Source: Trichobilharzia regenti
Lineage: Eukaryota > Platyhelminthes > Trematoda > Strigeidida > Schistosomatidae
Length of the DNA: 64,000 nucleotides
Assembly (NCBI GenBank): GCA_944472135.2
Contig: OX235263.1
Span: 32,851,379 to 32,915,378 of the forward strand
Direction: 5' to 3'
In this document: positions 1 to 10,949 of the stretch, piece after piece
Numbering within the stretch: the stretch's first letter is position 1
How the letters are laid out: each line of letters begins with the position of its first letter
Made by a program: the position numbers and the translations under genes
Notes under the pieces: model-generated
What the model saw: only the letters and a program-made list of their open reading frames with translations
Told to the model about the DNA's origin: nothing
Database searches by the model: none

Positions 1-79
1 GTTTAGAGAAAAAAACTAATGTACTACTATGTATACACATATATGTTTCAGCGCATCTTCATCATGGTTTCCATGAGTT

Positions 80-300
80 AGTTTGTAGGAATTCGATTAC
101 TTATCAGTTAGGTCATGTATTGAAGTCAGCTGGATAATCATGGAAAAATACGAGAGTACTGGTCATCCATTTCGTCAGAGTTTAGGACTCTTCGGCAACA
201 CACATTCATGATCTCACAGGATGTCGAACCAAGGACCTGGAGGTAACGAGTTGAGCTCGTCATTCATTTAGTCACTAGGATCGAATGGCCACTGACCTAG
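80..300 (-). repeat. Repeat B copy, decayed
   Basis: Aligns by eye in reverse orientation with the better B copies at 5.9, 34.7 and 45.2 kb. The order of landmarks is the same: a GTTTGTAGG-type end, GAGAGTACTGG, a TTTAGGACTCTTC block, a B-box-like GTCGAACC, then GAGCTCGTC. Many substitutions suggest an old copy. Confidence 0.6.
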
Positions 301-820
301 CTGGTATCGTTCTATGATGAAACTTTAAATTATCATAAATGACAGGCTTCTCAATAAGTGTATCTCTCAGGTGATCCATTATAATAGCTTCTGTAATATT
401 TGAAAAATAATGAAAATTTTCATGAATATTTGCAATCTGTAAATCAGTTGTGAATGCTATAGCATTTTCAGCCATTAAAATTTTACCGTTTACTTCGTTA
501 TTACTTCATGTCTATTCTTGGTATTCAACTGAAACAGAAGATTTTCATTTTCTTTGAATATCCACTGTTGTTTTGTTGTTCTCACATAAACCTTCTTCCC
601 AATATAACGGAATTGTAACGCGAACAATAAGTCCTGAACCTCGTTTTGATGGCATTCACAATGAAAGCTTATTCAAGTAATATATTTTTTTGAATTTGGT
701 AAAGGGAGCATTATCTCTGAATTAAAAAGTATTTTTTATATGCCACAGTTCCTAATTGAAAAACCCATCTTTCAGCTGATGAAAGTGCTTCTTTGACTTT
801 CTTGTAGTCACTTCTGGTTT
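275..820 (-). pseudogene. Decayed coding remnant, family not recognised
   Basis: Reading the minus strand, three consecutive open pieces appear in different frames. A stretch near 820-720 includes DYKKVKEALSSAERWVFQ. One near 650-485 includes NEVQDLLFALQFRYIGKKVY. One at 475-275 includes LMAENAIAFTTDLQIANIHE and DHLRDTLIEKPVIYDNL. Stops and frame changes separate them. The amino-acid composition looks coding-like, but I cannot name a family. It may be a dead transposase or retroelement, or a broken host exon. The lower end meets repeat B. Confidence 0.3.
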
Positions 821-829
821 AAATACTCA

Positions 830-1190
830 ATAGTGATTAACTCAAATTTCAGTTCAGGTAAAAAACATGAATTGACATTATGGGACATCTTGCTAAGCTT
901 CACAAATACATTAAAATAAATATGTTTAAATTTTAGTATGTTTCAATGACTAAGCATACTACTATACTAATTTGTTCAGTAGACATATAACACAGTGAAA
1001 GAGTATAATTTACTGGATGATGTTTCGAACACAATTTATTGTTCATAATTATATCAATTATGCAACTTAGAATCATTCTTTATACTGTCAAACAAATTAG
1101 TGATCTTTGGTTTTATAAAGTTGAGATAAGCTGATAAATTTCTCGTCTACCTATTCGAAAGATCAGAAATTCACAGGACTATGGAGGAAT
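830..1190. other. No recognised feature
   Basis: A+T-rich sequence with no repeat family or exon I can support. Confidence 0.5.
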
Positions 1191-1194
1191 ACAC

Positions 1195-1410
1195 CTGATA
1201 AGTCGTTAACTTGAGATAAGCCGTCAAACAGTCCCATAACCTGGAGTGGAAGTCGAAGGGGAAACGACAAGTTTGGGCTCTGGTGCAGTGTTGACATGGA
1301 GAATCGTGTAAAGAGGAGATGATAGCTTATGGTCAATCGTAGATGATCTCAGAAAACCGGACAAAGTACGGGTGCTCTGCTGAAAGCCTGTGTTCCGCAT
1401 AAAATTCAAG
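1195..1410 (+). mobile_element. RTE-type LINE, 3' fragment
   Basis: Matches the 3' part of the better RTE copies (40.6-40.77 kb). The landmarks are GAGTGGAA..CGAAGGGGAAACGACAAGTTTGG, a TTGACATGGAG block and AGAGGAGATGATAGCTTATGG, followed by CTGAAAGCCTGTGTTCCGC. The terminal AATAAT tail is missing. Confidence 0.65.
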
Positions 1411-2120
1411 AGAATACTAAAAATATTCGTTCGTGACTTACATCTTACACTGTTCGAAATAAATATTCACCAAAATTTCCCTTGGAAACCGAAATAATTA
1501 TTCTTGTCACAAACGATTTAAACAGCCATTCGGTGTTGAAATCATTTCGCTATTCAATTACTCATGTCTAGTTATCAGTATTACATATATAATATAGTAA
1601 TAATAAGTTTCCGAATAAAATATGCTTATTATACATGAGTTTTAACAGAGATCGTTAAACGAAACCTTTGATTCTATCGCATTTGATGTTCATGCGTCTC
1701 ATGAGTCGGTCAGTTTCCTTCTTTTAACAGATATGCGTGTTTGTGTGTGTGTGTGTAAGTGGGTGCGTGAATGAGTGAGAGTTTATATCCCCTTAATAAT
1801 TGCTTTCAGTAGATTTATTAATCGATCATTTATAAGTAGGTTTTTAATCGAATCTCAATGCTAATATTTTTATATATCACTGACGTAGTAATAATGTTCA
1901 CCAGCGTACTATACAATGAACATCTATCTATCTATGAACACGTAACACATACTAAAATTTCGTTTTAGATTAATTATTTCATCATTCTCTATTGATAACC
2001 AACTCAGTAATAAAAACATTACATCGTTCATTTTATTTTATTTCGGTAAAAAGCAATTGTGTGTGACTATTTCATAAATGATATTGTAGTAGAAAGGCAT
2101 TATAACTCGATATGTTTCGC
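1410..2120. other. No gene; short GT microsatellite
   Basis: Contains a GT/TG run at about 1738-1757. Otherwise it is A+T-rich sequence without a recognisable repeat or exon. Confidence 0.5.
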
Positions 2121-2124
2121 AGAT

Positions 2125-2838
2125 TTCACGTAATTTCAAAACTAAGATTGGCGAAAAAGAGCTTCAAGACTAATGAGTGGAGTACACCAAGCCTTTACCA
2201 ACCTCATTTGACAGCTGGTAGAGTGATGATGACACACTTCAATTGATTCACAACGAAAAACTCAGCGAGGCGTTTGAAGTAGAGACAGGAGTACGGCAAG
2301 GCTGCCCACTATCACTGAGGATATTCCTAATTGTGGTGGATGTAGTCATTCAGAAGACTGTGAGGAGCGAGAAGACAGAAATGTACTGGACTGACAAGAA
2401 GACTCTAAAAGATATGAGCTTCATGGATAATTTTTGTCTGATGTCACACAAACTGGAGGATTTACATGCGGTAAACAACAACGTGGGAGAAGAAGCAGAA
2501 AAGACAGGACTTCAACTCAAAACAGAGAGGATGGAGGTAATGATAATAACCAACTAACAACAACACAGACCAGTTACCATCAACGGGGGGAATCTAAAGG
2601 AAGTTGTCTCCTTAATTAACCTCATGTGGGCCAGTAAGTAGGACACAAAACGCTGTCAAAAGTGGGATCAGAAAAAGAAGTAGACCTTCACCACAGTGAA
2701 ATCCAAGTGAAAATATTCTACACTCATCATAAAGAACAAGATGTGATTCTTTCCATAATGGAATCCGAGTTAATGTTACTACATGTTTGAGAGATTCGGG
2801 GCATGAGTCAATTAAAGCATTTCCGATGGGTCTTCATC
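2125..2838 (+). mobile_element. RTE-clade LINE fragment with reverse transcriptase domain, decayed
   Basis: A non-LTR reverse transcriptase fragment. The open frame 2243-2557 encodes GVRQGCPLSLRIFLIVVDVV, which is the RT region with the RQGCPLSP motif. It continues through LKDMSFMDNFCLMSHKLEDL, where the catalytic F-A-D-D box reads F-M-D-N and so has lost an aspartate. The remainder to 2838 corresponds to the connection/thumb region but is broken by stops. The RTE-clade assignment rests on this RT motif pattern and on the shared downstream sequence (compare 35.5-36.3 kb). The copy is interrupted by a G+C-rich insert and resumes at about 3484. It is inactive. Confidence 0.8.
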
Positions 2839-3483
2839 AGCAACTGTGCCTCCAAAGCCTCACGATGGTCGGGGGTGGGTGCCTTGCGCTGCGGGTTGGC
2901 CACCCCTCCGCACACCTCTTGAAATGCTCCCATATGACCGGGCGTCTTACATAGCCTCTCCTGAGGAAGTCCTACTCACTGCCTTCACGTGGCGGAGGTG
3001 TTTCTCACCAAAGTGAGAGGGCGAAAGCGGATGCCTGGCGCTCTCCACCGGGTTGACTTTCCATTGGATGACAGTCTAGGGGAGATGGCTAAACCCTGAT
3101 TCCAAACCTCCAACGATTGGCGTATGAAGCTCACTGGAGCTCACCGGCAGACGTATGGACAAAGGGCTTGTTGGATGTCCTGGATGTCTGGCCCCATTCA
3201 AAAAGGCGTATGAACCGAACTCCGGTCATCGGCTGCCAATGGATAGTGGACTCCTTACTCCACTCCTACTGCCTTGTAGGTCACACTTGGTTGTGTAAAG
3301 GCTAGAGCTGTACTCTCAAACAAAAGGCCGAGCGATTCTGGGGACATCACTCGTACCAAATTCCCATGAAACTTCATGAATTCTCTTACAAATTGCCGCG
3401 CCTGGGCAGCGATGATTCGAGACGTTCATGAAGCCGGCTCATCCTCCCGTAGGAGATAGCCGAAGTAAAGTAAAGTAAGTAAG
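2839..3483 (+). mobile_element. G+C-rich insertion with (AAGT)n tail inside an RTE copy
   Basis: About 645 bp, clearly richer in G+C than everything around it, ending in a GAAGTAAAGTAAAGTAAGTAAG tail. The flanks (ending CATCAGCAACTG and starting TCTTCGCTAAATG) join to give the expected RTE sequence AGCAACTGTCTTCGCTAAATG, so it is an insertion. The tail fits retrotransposition on the plus strand. I see no convincing protein; the 62-codon open frame at 3117-3305 has no recognisable domain. It may be a SINE or the 5' part of a LINE. Confidence 0.6.
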
Positions 3484-3665
3484 TCTTCGCTAAATGATGA
3501 AGAGCAGGTGGCCATTAGGAAAGAACTTGCAACAAGGAAATCTGGAAACTAACCGACTAAGATACCACAACCCTACAGATATGCAGGAGAAAATGGAGGT
3601 CGATTGAAGATGCATTTAGTAGACTACTGAGTAACGTCATAAACCAGGCCCTAGATTCGAAGTTT
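3484..3665 (+). mobile_element. RTE LINE fragment, continuation after the insert
   Basis: Resumes the element broken at 2838. The sequence TCTTCGCTAAATGATGAAGAGCAGGTGGCC and the following ATGCAGGAGAAAATGGAGGT correspond to the segment just after the RT domain in other copies (35.97-36.08 kb). Confidence 0.65.
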
Positions 3666-4367
3666 AATTGAAAATGACGAGTTGAGTGATTCTTATGAAA
3701 TTAATGCTTCCTTCAGTTCAAAGCCATAGTTCTGCACTTACATTACACCACTTACCTATCTCTAGTGGTACTTCATATACACAACTGACAGTTCTACGGT
3801 AGTGGATTATAATACTATCAGAACCTATAGTCACCTTGTCATCTGCATATCTCATTCATAATTCATGTTTGTAATGAGGATAGAGGAACATCTATAGTGG
3901 TAGTTGATTGCTTTCTGTATAAATCCTCAAAATCTTTTCGCGGTAGAATTTGGTGTTTATTTACAATAAATATATTTGTCATCGAGCATAAAAATTGCCT
4001 AGGCATCCTTTCATTTAATCAGAAACACTGTTTTTTGTTACTGTTATTGTGCCTCATACTTGTATTATCCACTCCTCTCACTTACTGCTTTTGATAACTT
4101 ATGTACTATGAAGACTAAAGCTATAAAGACGTGGAACTTGTTGAAGAACTACCTGTGAGTTCTTAGTTGTAGAGTTTCCCTCCAGATATAAAGCCTTTTG
4201 AATGTTTTTCTTGATTTACTTTCTGTATTGAGTGTAAGTTTTCCCTAAATATGTACTAGAAAAGTCTTGAAAAGTTCGTGATGCAGTCCAATACACTCAC
4301 CAATCACCTGACAGTCAATCGCAGACTAATATTTTTAAAATAATAATAACAGCCCTATTCCAAGCAA
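3666..4367. other. No recognised feature
   Basis: A+T-rich. A 65-codon open frame at 3897-4094 is hydrophobic but has no homology I recognise, so it is not called as a gene. Confidence 0.5.
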
Positions 4368-4378
4368 CATGTTAACAC

Positions 4379-4612
4379 TTTTTTTTATTCATTTTCATTC
4401 TCAGTGGAACATATGGTTTCAAGCTACGGGCTTGAAGTTTTTGTAGCAGTGGTGTTTAATTTTACGGGATGGGGTTGCTAGCCTTATACCTAACCTTCTC
4501 TCTTTACCATTTCTATTACTGGCTTGCAGAGGCAATGGAGTGCGTCAGCCGGTGATTTAACCCCGGACTACATGCGTGGTTAGCGAGCATTCTACCACTG
4601 TGCCACCGACGC
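4379..4612 (-). mobile_element. SINE-A2 with 10-bp target site duplication
   Basis: Full-length tRNA-headed SINE in reverse orientation. On the minus strand the head starts GCGTCGGTGGCACAGTGG, then the B-box region, then the A2 tail (TTGAAACC..ATGTTCCACTGAGAA) and a poly-A stretch. Target site duplication ATGTTAACAC is at 4369-4378 and 4613-4622. This is direct evidence of retrotransposition and defines both ends. Confidence 0.9.
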
Positions 4613-5004
4613 ATGTTAACACATAGTATAGGATTTTCAGCATATTCAAACTTTAAAATATCTACTCTTCGTACAGGAACTTCAAGCTACGTAGTACTCG
4701 GCAGTATATCAAATGAAGTTTTGTTGTTCCATCTGAAGAAATATTCAGTCCTCTATGATATTTCTCCTTATTTTTCCCCAGAACCGGCCTGTATTACATT
4801 ATTAGCAAACTATAAATGTGCACGAGTTTATGTAGCTATCCAAAAATTACTGGATGACTGATACGGTTCATGCATTACACTGGATGGAAATTAAGATAGC
4901 CTAGTGATCTTATGAGGTCTTCGGTGGCACAGTATTCACAATAAGCCAGAAAAGTAACCGATTCACAAAGTAAGAATTTCTTCTTACCAGTTTTCTAATG
5001 AGTA

Positions 5005-5075
5005 CTTCGTCGTTTAAGCAGTAGAGTGCTGGCCAGTCATGCACCTGGTCCGGAGTTCGAGTTCTGGTCATTATA
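5005..5075 (+). repeat. Decayed SINE-A tRNA-like head
   Basis: CAGTAGAGTGCTGGCCAGTCATGCACCTGGTCCGGAGTTCGAG resembles the A-family head (A-box-like part, then CATGCA..TGGTCCGG and a GTTCGA B box). No tail is recognisable. Confidence 0.45.
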
Positions 5076-5435
5076 TTACCATTTAACTCTCTGCCAGCAG
5101 AACTGGTTATTATTATATGTTGAAAGAATTTCCAATTTTTCGTGCTATTAAGGTGACTGCAGCTGAGCTCAACATGCATGTAATGAATAAGTTTTCAGTT
5201 GGGCTAAAACAAGCCTGCCATTCATACCTTAGCAGTGGATGGAACTCAAACCTTTTCAGAAAGAGTTTAATCATAGTGACTTTTACGCTGCTAATAAGTG
5301 TATCAGAATGATTGCTTGGAAAATCCCTCTTCAACGATCTAATTACGATATTTATACTTATTAAGATGCTTCAACTAACTATGTAATCATTATACCTTCT
5401 CCTAGATTGTATACCATTATTCTGACATAAGCATA

Positions 5436-5612
5436 GCGTCGGTGGTACAGAGGTTAGGAGGCTCTCCGACCATACATAAGCTTTAGGGTTCAATCCCCGG
5501 CCGACGCACACCTCATATAAATTATCGACCGACTAAGTTTGGGCTACCGATATCACGTGCTAAAAATTCCATAGTTATACCCAAAAATACTTTGTATAAT
5601 CAAGCTACAATA
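5436..5612 (+). mobile_element. SINE-A1
   Basis: Head GCGTCGGTGG with a CCGACGC closing arm, so the 7-bp acceptor-like stem is intact, and B box GGTTCAATCC. It is followed by the A1 tail (TTTGGGCTACCGATATCA, then AATTCCATA, then AATCAAGCTACAATAAAA). No clear target duplication was seen. Confidence 0.85.
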
Positions 5613-5639
5613 AAATTTAAAATAGAAAATAAATAATAT

Positions 5640-5888
5640 GTTGATTTAATCCTTATTATTTGCCTTTGTCCTTGTTTGATCTATCATTTCCATACTCCTC
5701 TTCATAGCTGTGTGATGATATTGATAATGTATTATTTTACGAATGTGATTTTGTTTGAACGAATCAAAGTGATTCCGACATTAGAATGTCTCAGGAGATT
5801 GCATGGTGTATGATCCTTGCTAACAGAATTTTGACCAGATCTTGATGGGAATATTCTACCGGACTCTCAGGCACATTTTATACTTGAA
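5640..5888. repeat. Repeat D, partial copy
   Basis: Shares the order of blocks with 23.57-24.05 kb and 40.93-41.43 kb: TGTTGATTTAAT, TTTGTCCTTGTTTGATCT, GATAATGTATTATTTTACGA, GGGAATATTCTA, TGAATTTCG. It is truncated relative to the other two. Confidence 0.6.
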
Positions 5889-5894
5889 TTTCGA

Positions 5895-6225
5895 GTATTA
5901 GTTTGTGGGATTTGATTGACTGGTTACAGAATTCCATCATAAGCTGACATTGGTTAGAGAACTATTGGAAAACCTTCAAAAAGTACTGGACAGTCAGCTG
6001 TTTTATCCTAGTTTGAGATTCCTTAGCAGTAAGTCCCCAACACAGGGTTTCAAACCCAGGACCTCCTGGTTACAAGGCGAGCTGGTAGGCCACTAAGCCG
6101 TCGGTGCCCAATCCAACGGACCATGAATTCTAACTCCAGCCAATTCACGACATAGCCCGACAGGTTGCTAATGTCTTCGGAAAATTTTTGTCCTTACGCG
6201 TCATGACCAGTTGGGTGAAGCAATA
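5895..6225 (-). repeat. Repeat B
   Basis: Well-preserved copy in reverse orientation. It has GTTTGTGGGATTTGATTG, the GAGAACTATTGGAAAACC block, AGTACTGGACAG, the B box (reverse of GGTTTGAAACCC), GTTACAAGGCGAGCT and the AATTCACGACATAG block. Confidence 0.8.
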
Positions 6226-7060
6226 AGAACCATGTCATAAAAGTGCTTCTTTTTCAAAAGACAGTCATAACACGTCATCATTTTGTTTTTAAAAGCCTTC
6301 ACTACCAGAAAAACCTCATTTTTATATGATTCACCTTGTTGCCTACTTTGTTTTAAGACTTACACGTGTGTTTTTAGCCTGTATCATTCTGAAATCTCGG
6401 GTAGCAAAACAGAATAATAATAATAGTAACAATAACTGCTTCTATTTCCATAAATACACTTTTGACAACCATCGATTCGCACACACAACTGAACGAAATT
6501 TGTCTGCTTATTGATTCAGTATGTCATTTTACTAAAAAAGTTTTTTTCCTAAAGTTTTTATGCTCTTTAATGCAACAGTTGTTATTGCTGCTGTTGTTGT
6601 TGCTGTTGTTCGCCTGCACATTACTACTGTAATCAGACCATATACAGACACATTATACATATATATATATATACATTTATGTGTTGGGTCTAAAGAAGGT
6701 TGGATTAAATAAAAGAGGTTTTTCCCCAGTACTGAATGTGTGCAAGATAAAATGCCAAATAATAAATACCCCTCATCCTACTTAATGCATACAAGCCTCG
6801 TATTACACAAAAATGAAAATCAATAGATTGTGTTGGATAAATCTGGGCTAAGGATAAATATATATATATATGTATGTATGCAAACGGTAGGTAAATGCTT
6901 GATATTGAAATCGATAATGAAGTGTAAACAAAGTGCACATTTATTTAGGGAACATATATATTCGAATGAAGAATTCACAAGTTTACTGTAATTTCAACAC
7001 TGCACATTCTATTTTCTATCTTTACATATTCCTACTCGATTAATACAGGTTCATTTATAT
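6226..7060. other. No gene; microsatellites
   Basis: Holds a TTG/CTG-rich run near 6576-6612 and TA runs near 6655-6673 and 6855-6872. No exon or SINE is supported. Confidence 0.5.
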
Positions 7061-7064
7061 AATT

Positions 7065-7385
7065 TGTGGGGTTCGACTACGAGTTGACACCAGTTATAGA
7101 ACTGCTGGAATACTTATGAGTACTAAAAGGCTTTTTCGTCGTCTTTTGAGACCCAGCGGCAGCATGCACCTGCTGCCAGAGTCTTCCAACTATAATTCGA
7201 GTTTGTAGGCCGTTTAGCCACTGCGACCTAGCCTTATTGGTACCATTCCCTGTCATTTCACGACATATATATAGTGTAGCCGCCAGCTAGTGTTATTGGC
7301 GAGTAATCGATCTCTTACCTGTCTTGGTAGACCGCTATGGTGACAACATCTTACTAGAACTCCAGGTAAATTCCTGCATAGAGTT
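7065..7385 (-). repeat. Repeat B, strongly diverged
   Basis: Order of landmarks in reverse: GGGGTTCGACTACGAGTTGACACCAG, GAACTGCTGGAATACTTATG, GTTTGTAGGCCGTTTAGCCACTG, ATTTCACGACATA, then ACTAGAACTCCAGG. Many mismatches indicate age. Confidence 0.6.
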
Positions 7386-7389
7386 AGAG

Positions 7390-7560
7390 TGTAAGGATTT
7401 CAGTGGTTACAGGTCTTAGGTTCGAAACTCAGGGGGTGCCTATTGTTCAAGAGATCCAGACTACAAGGAGATAGCCATCCAGTAATCTCAGCTTTTCCAA
7501 TAGTTCTCTAACTGATGTTAAATCATGATCAAAACAGTAACCAACTATAACCCATAAAAC
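7390..7560 (+). repeat. Repeat B tail, partial
   Basis: Plus-oriented B-box-like GGTTCGAAACTC, then the B tail: CCAATAGTTCTCTAACTGATGTTAAATCATGATC. It sits directly before the inverted pair at 7570-8175. Confidence 0.55.
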
Positions 7561-7569
7561 TAATGTCTC

Positions 7570-7900
7570 ATTCAAGTGTTGGTTAGTAGGGATTTGATTG
7601 GTTACAGGAAAACCATTGGAAAACCTGAGAGTAATGGAGAGCTGTTTCATCAGCCTAGTTTGAGACTGTTCGTCAGTAGGCACGCACCGCCAGGATTCGA
7701 ACCCAGGACCATCTGGTTACAAGGCGAGCTCGTATACCATTAAGCCAGTGGGACTTAATCCAATGGCTTATAAATTCCAACTTCTGCCGATTCACGACAT
7801 AGCGGGACCCATGGCCAATGTCTTCGGCGAGTATTTGTCCTCACACCCGTCCCGCTGTGCCCTACTGGTCACGACTTCTTACCAGAATCACAGGTTTATG
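7570..7900 (-). repeat. Repeat B, left arm of a near-perfect inverted pair
   Basis: Minus-oriented copy. Bases 7624-7847 form a gap-free inverted repeat with 7904-8127 (about 4 mismatches in 224). It shows B box GGTTCGAATCC and tRNA-like TGGCTTAATGG. Relative to other copies it lacks the segment with CATGAGCTGACATCAGTTAG. Confidence 0.9.
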
Positions 7901-7903
7901 TCA

Positions 7904-8175
7904 GGTGTGAGGACAAATACTCGCCGAAGACATTGGCCATGGGTCCCGCTATGTCGTGAATCGGCAGAAGTTGGAATTTATAAGCCATTGGATTGGGTCC
8001 CACTGGCTTAATGGTATACGAGCTCGCCTTGTAACCAGATGGTCCTGGGTTCGAATCCTGGCGGTGCGTGCCTACTGACGAACAGTTTCAAACTAGGCTG
8101 ATGAAACAGCTCTCCATTACTCCCAGGTTTTCCAGTGTTTCTCTAATCGATGTCTGCTCATGATTAAATCCTGTA
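7904..8175 (+). repeat. Repeat B, right arm of a near-perfect inverted pair
   Basis: Plus-oriented partner of the 7570-7900 copy. The two share private variants absent from other B copies, such as GGTGCGTGCCTACTGACGAAC and GGCTGATGAAACAGCTCTCC. They are therefore sister copies made locally, not independent insertions. The tail ends near ATGATTAAATCCTGTAAAC. Confidence 0.9.
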
Positions 8176-8179
8176 AACA

Positions 8180-8690
8180 ATATCAGATTATTTATAAGTG
8201 TTGATCAGTAAACCCTTTAATAACCAATCTTAATCCTCGGAACTAATAGATTATTCTTCTCCCAGAGAAATAATAAAAACGCAAGAGATCGAAGCAGTGT
8301 TTTACGTATGGAAGCGTTTATTGGAAAATGTTTACTGCATTTCTGAAGAGCCAAGAAAACTGTCAGTAGACACTTCAACTCACTAAAACTTAGGCGAAAG
8401 CTTGCAGTTGGTTTAGATATTTTATTTTCAACCTGCATTTTGACATATAAGTTCCTAATGAAATCCCCTGAATTTTTTATCATCGATGCAATCTAGCTAA
8501 AAGTGACATTTAACAACTTTGTTTGAACATCAGCTCAACGAATAAAGTATATCAGCTAGCTAATTACTTTTATATCTACAAATCAGTATCCCCCAGATTT
8601 ATCGACAAAAACATGAAAGTGAAACCGTTGTCGCCGAAATTTTCAATTATTCCTTGAAAAACTCTCATTATCAGCCTAAAATTCAAGCGT
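8180..8690. other. No recognised feature
   Basis: A 88-codon open frame exists on the minus strand (8217-8483) but has no recognisable domain or splice context, so it is not called. The upper end may contain decayed PLE sequence. Confidence 0.4.
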
Positions 8691-9150
8691 AACAGTGAAA
8701 CAGAAATTATTAGAAACAGCTCTTCTAAATGTCTAAGGAGGATACTTCAAACAGCCACCTCATGAATCAGGTTCTGCAGCGGACAGTTAATCCAATCAAG
8801 CATTAAGGATAAGATACCGCTTTTGGTCATCTAGGCGTATATTTGTCAGTTTACTTGTTCCTGTGAAGCAAAGTGAAGTGGCATTAACGTTTACTAAAGT
8901 ACTGTCCAGGCTGACTAACCAGAGGAGAAAAGAAGAACACCTTGTAAACTCTGGATATCTGGTACCCTCACATAACCATCTCACAGTGCTACATAGACTC
9001 TCTCATTATTTCATTAAAAGGATTTGGAATACACCATCTATATATCTAGGATCTGAAATTGAACCTCTGCGTTCGAAATCACTACATACATTCACTCTCC
9101 TTACTGTGTCCTGAGTAATGCTCTTACTATAATTTGCTTCATATTGTTGT
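8690..9150 (+). mobile_element. Penelope-like element fragment (GIY-YIG region), decayed
   Basis: In broken frames it encodes YICQFTCSCEAK, which matches the VYEFTCTCGSKYIG start of the PLE endonuclease domain at 17.9 kb. A segment reading HLVNSGYLVPSHNHL then matches the downstream ILEHLVNSEHRTPPHEHPH piece of the 52.8-kb copy. Stops break the frame. It is a dead 3' fragment. Confidence 0.65.
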
Positions 9151-9194
9151 GTCAGACTACGTTATTATTCTTATTTTACAACACATCAGGTGGG

Positions 9195-9440
9195 ATGTGA
9201 GAACAACAACTGGCCTATGACACACTGAATGACGGGGGTGTCAATAATTACGAAATGATAGGAGTTAGAATTCATGTCCCTTTTGTTGGATGATCAATGA
9301 TTCAGCCTCGCAACCCTAAGGTCTTAAGTTTGGTGCACATCAATAAAGGGTCTCACGCTAGGACAAAACACCTATTTAGTTCCCTTAGGTTTTTAACAGT
9401 TCTCTAAATGATATATGTCCAAGATCAGAGTTAATATTGA
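9195..9440 (+). repeat. Repeat B, decayed
   Basis: Plus orientation: TAGGAGTTAGAATTCATG, then CTCGCAACCCTAAGGTCTTAAG, GGGTCTCACGCTAGGACAAAACA, and CCTTAGGTTTTTAACAGTTCTCTAAATGAT. The B box is degraded. Confidence 0.6.
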
Positions 9441-9653
9441 CGATTCGAAAACCTTTAAATTAAATACTTATAGTTTTATTTTTCTATAAAACTAAAGACA
9501 ATATTGTAATTTAAAGAAATTCATTACTTTTAAAACACAGCCTCTTATCGTAACTACTATTAATACTCATGAAGGACTGATATATGGGGAGTAAAGTAGA
9601 AAGTTACTCACTAAATAGAAGAGGAATTGTTATGAACTTCAAAAAGTATGAAA

Positions 9654-9682
9654 TTCTCTCTCTCTCTCTCTCTCTGTGTGTC
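9654..9682. repeat. (CT)n microsatellite
   Basis: Uninterrupted CT repeat passing into GTGTGTCTGT. Confidence 0.95.
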
Positions 9683-9689
9683 TGTAGCC

Positions 9690-10930
9690 TTCATCAGACT
9701 TCTTTTATCAAATGAAGGTGTTTGTGGGAAACTTCAAAGACTGTTACTTCTTTGTTCCACAGTTATTTATTTCTCCTTTTCTTTCAGTCTTTCTTGAAAT
9801 ATCTGTGAGTTTTATTATTCCATTGTGTTTGCTTACAAATGTATGTTGCCCTGTGCACTATGCACTGTAAGCCGATATAAATTTTGATGAGTTAAGCCAT
9901 ATTAAGATACACGTTCTGTCAATTTTCTTTCTTTTGTTCGTCTTATATAGTATATTAATAATTCACTTATAATGAAATTCTTTCGGTGATCATTTAGTTC
10001 TACGGCTTTTATTCATTTTTTTCACCTACTTATTACTTTATGTGTAAGTACAACTAATTGAAATGTCAGCGTAATGTAAGTTTAATCTAAGCAGGAGAGT
10101 TAATGTGTAAATGCGAGTTAGATGATTAGTTCTTCTGTTAGTTAGTTAGTGAGTTGGTTAACAAGATGGCACTGTAAACCTCTTTTACTTATCACAAGGT
10201 CAAGTATAATAAAGAAAATAAACTAGAAGAACAAGAAGAAAAGGAATAGTTGGTCTGATATATACTCAAAGGAATTCAATATCCTCAGGGTATTTCCTTC
10301 TTTTTTCCTTTCTTTTTTTGATGTAGAGCTAATCATCTGATATCTTCTGATATCTAAATGTATGCAAGTATTAGTAGTATAGGTGACTATCCTCTTAGTT
10401 ATTTATTTTTTGCTTCTTTTTTTTCATTTCCTCTTTATTCCATTCATTCTGTGTGTGTGTGTCACTGTAACTTCATTTCACCTAATTTTATTCATTGAAT
10501 ATGTGTGAAGCAAAAGTTTTACACATTATTTAATCAGTTCAGATTAGATTTAGTTGAGTTTTCGTAAATTCATTGTGTTTAAATGGACATTATGTTAAGA
10601 TGGAACCTTGTTTTTTTTTATTAAATCTTATTCTTACATTTGTTCATCTTTATGAATTTGAAGCAAAGCAAGAACAACAGTGGTTTGTGCAGAATAATAT
10701 GTTACCGACATTCATTTCGTTGGCTACTAATCAACTACTTATATCCTAAATAAATTATTAAGTTTATGTATAGAAAAGTTTTAACATACTTGCAAAATTT
10801 TGTATGATGTCAGTTGACTGGTGGATTCAAATGAACTATGCCTAGAAAATTACACGTAAATAGTTTTTACACAGGGGGTTTAGGTTAAACAAAATCAGTT
10901 TATCCATAAAATGATGAAGGAGTTACGTGA
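9690..10930. other. No gene recognised
   Basis: T-rich A+T-rich sequence. A GTCTGATGAAGGCTAC-type string on the minus strand near 9685-9710 resembles the CTGATGAAGG motif common near PLE termini, but nothing else supports an element. Confidence 0.45.
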
Positions 10931-10949
10931 TAGAGATGAGAGGTGTGTA

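Noticed and set aside
3117..3305. 62-codon open frame in the G+C-rich insert
   Set aside because: Trp/Ser-rich with no recognised domain; fewer stops are expected in G+C-rich DNA.
7748..8011. 87-codon open frame inside the inverted repeat
   Set aside because: It is a reading of repeat B and its inverted partner across the palindrome, not a gene.
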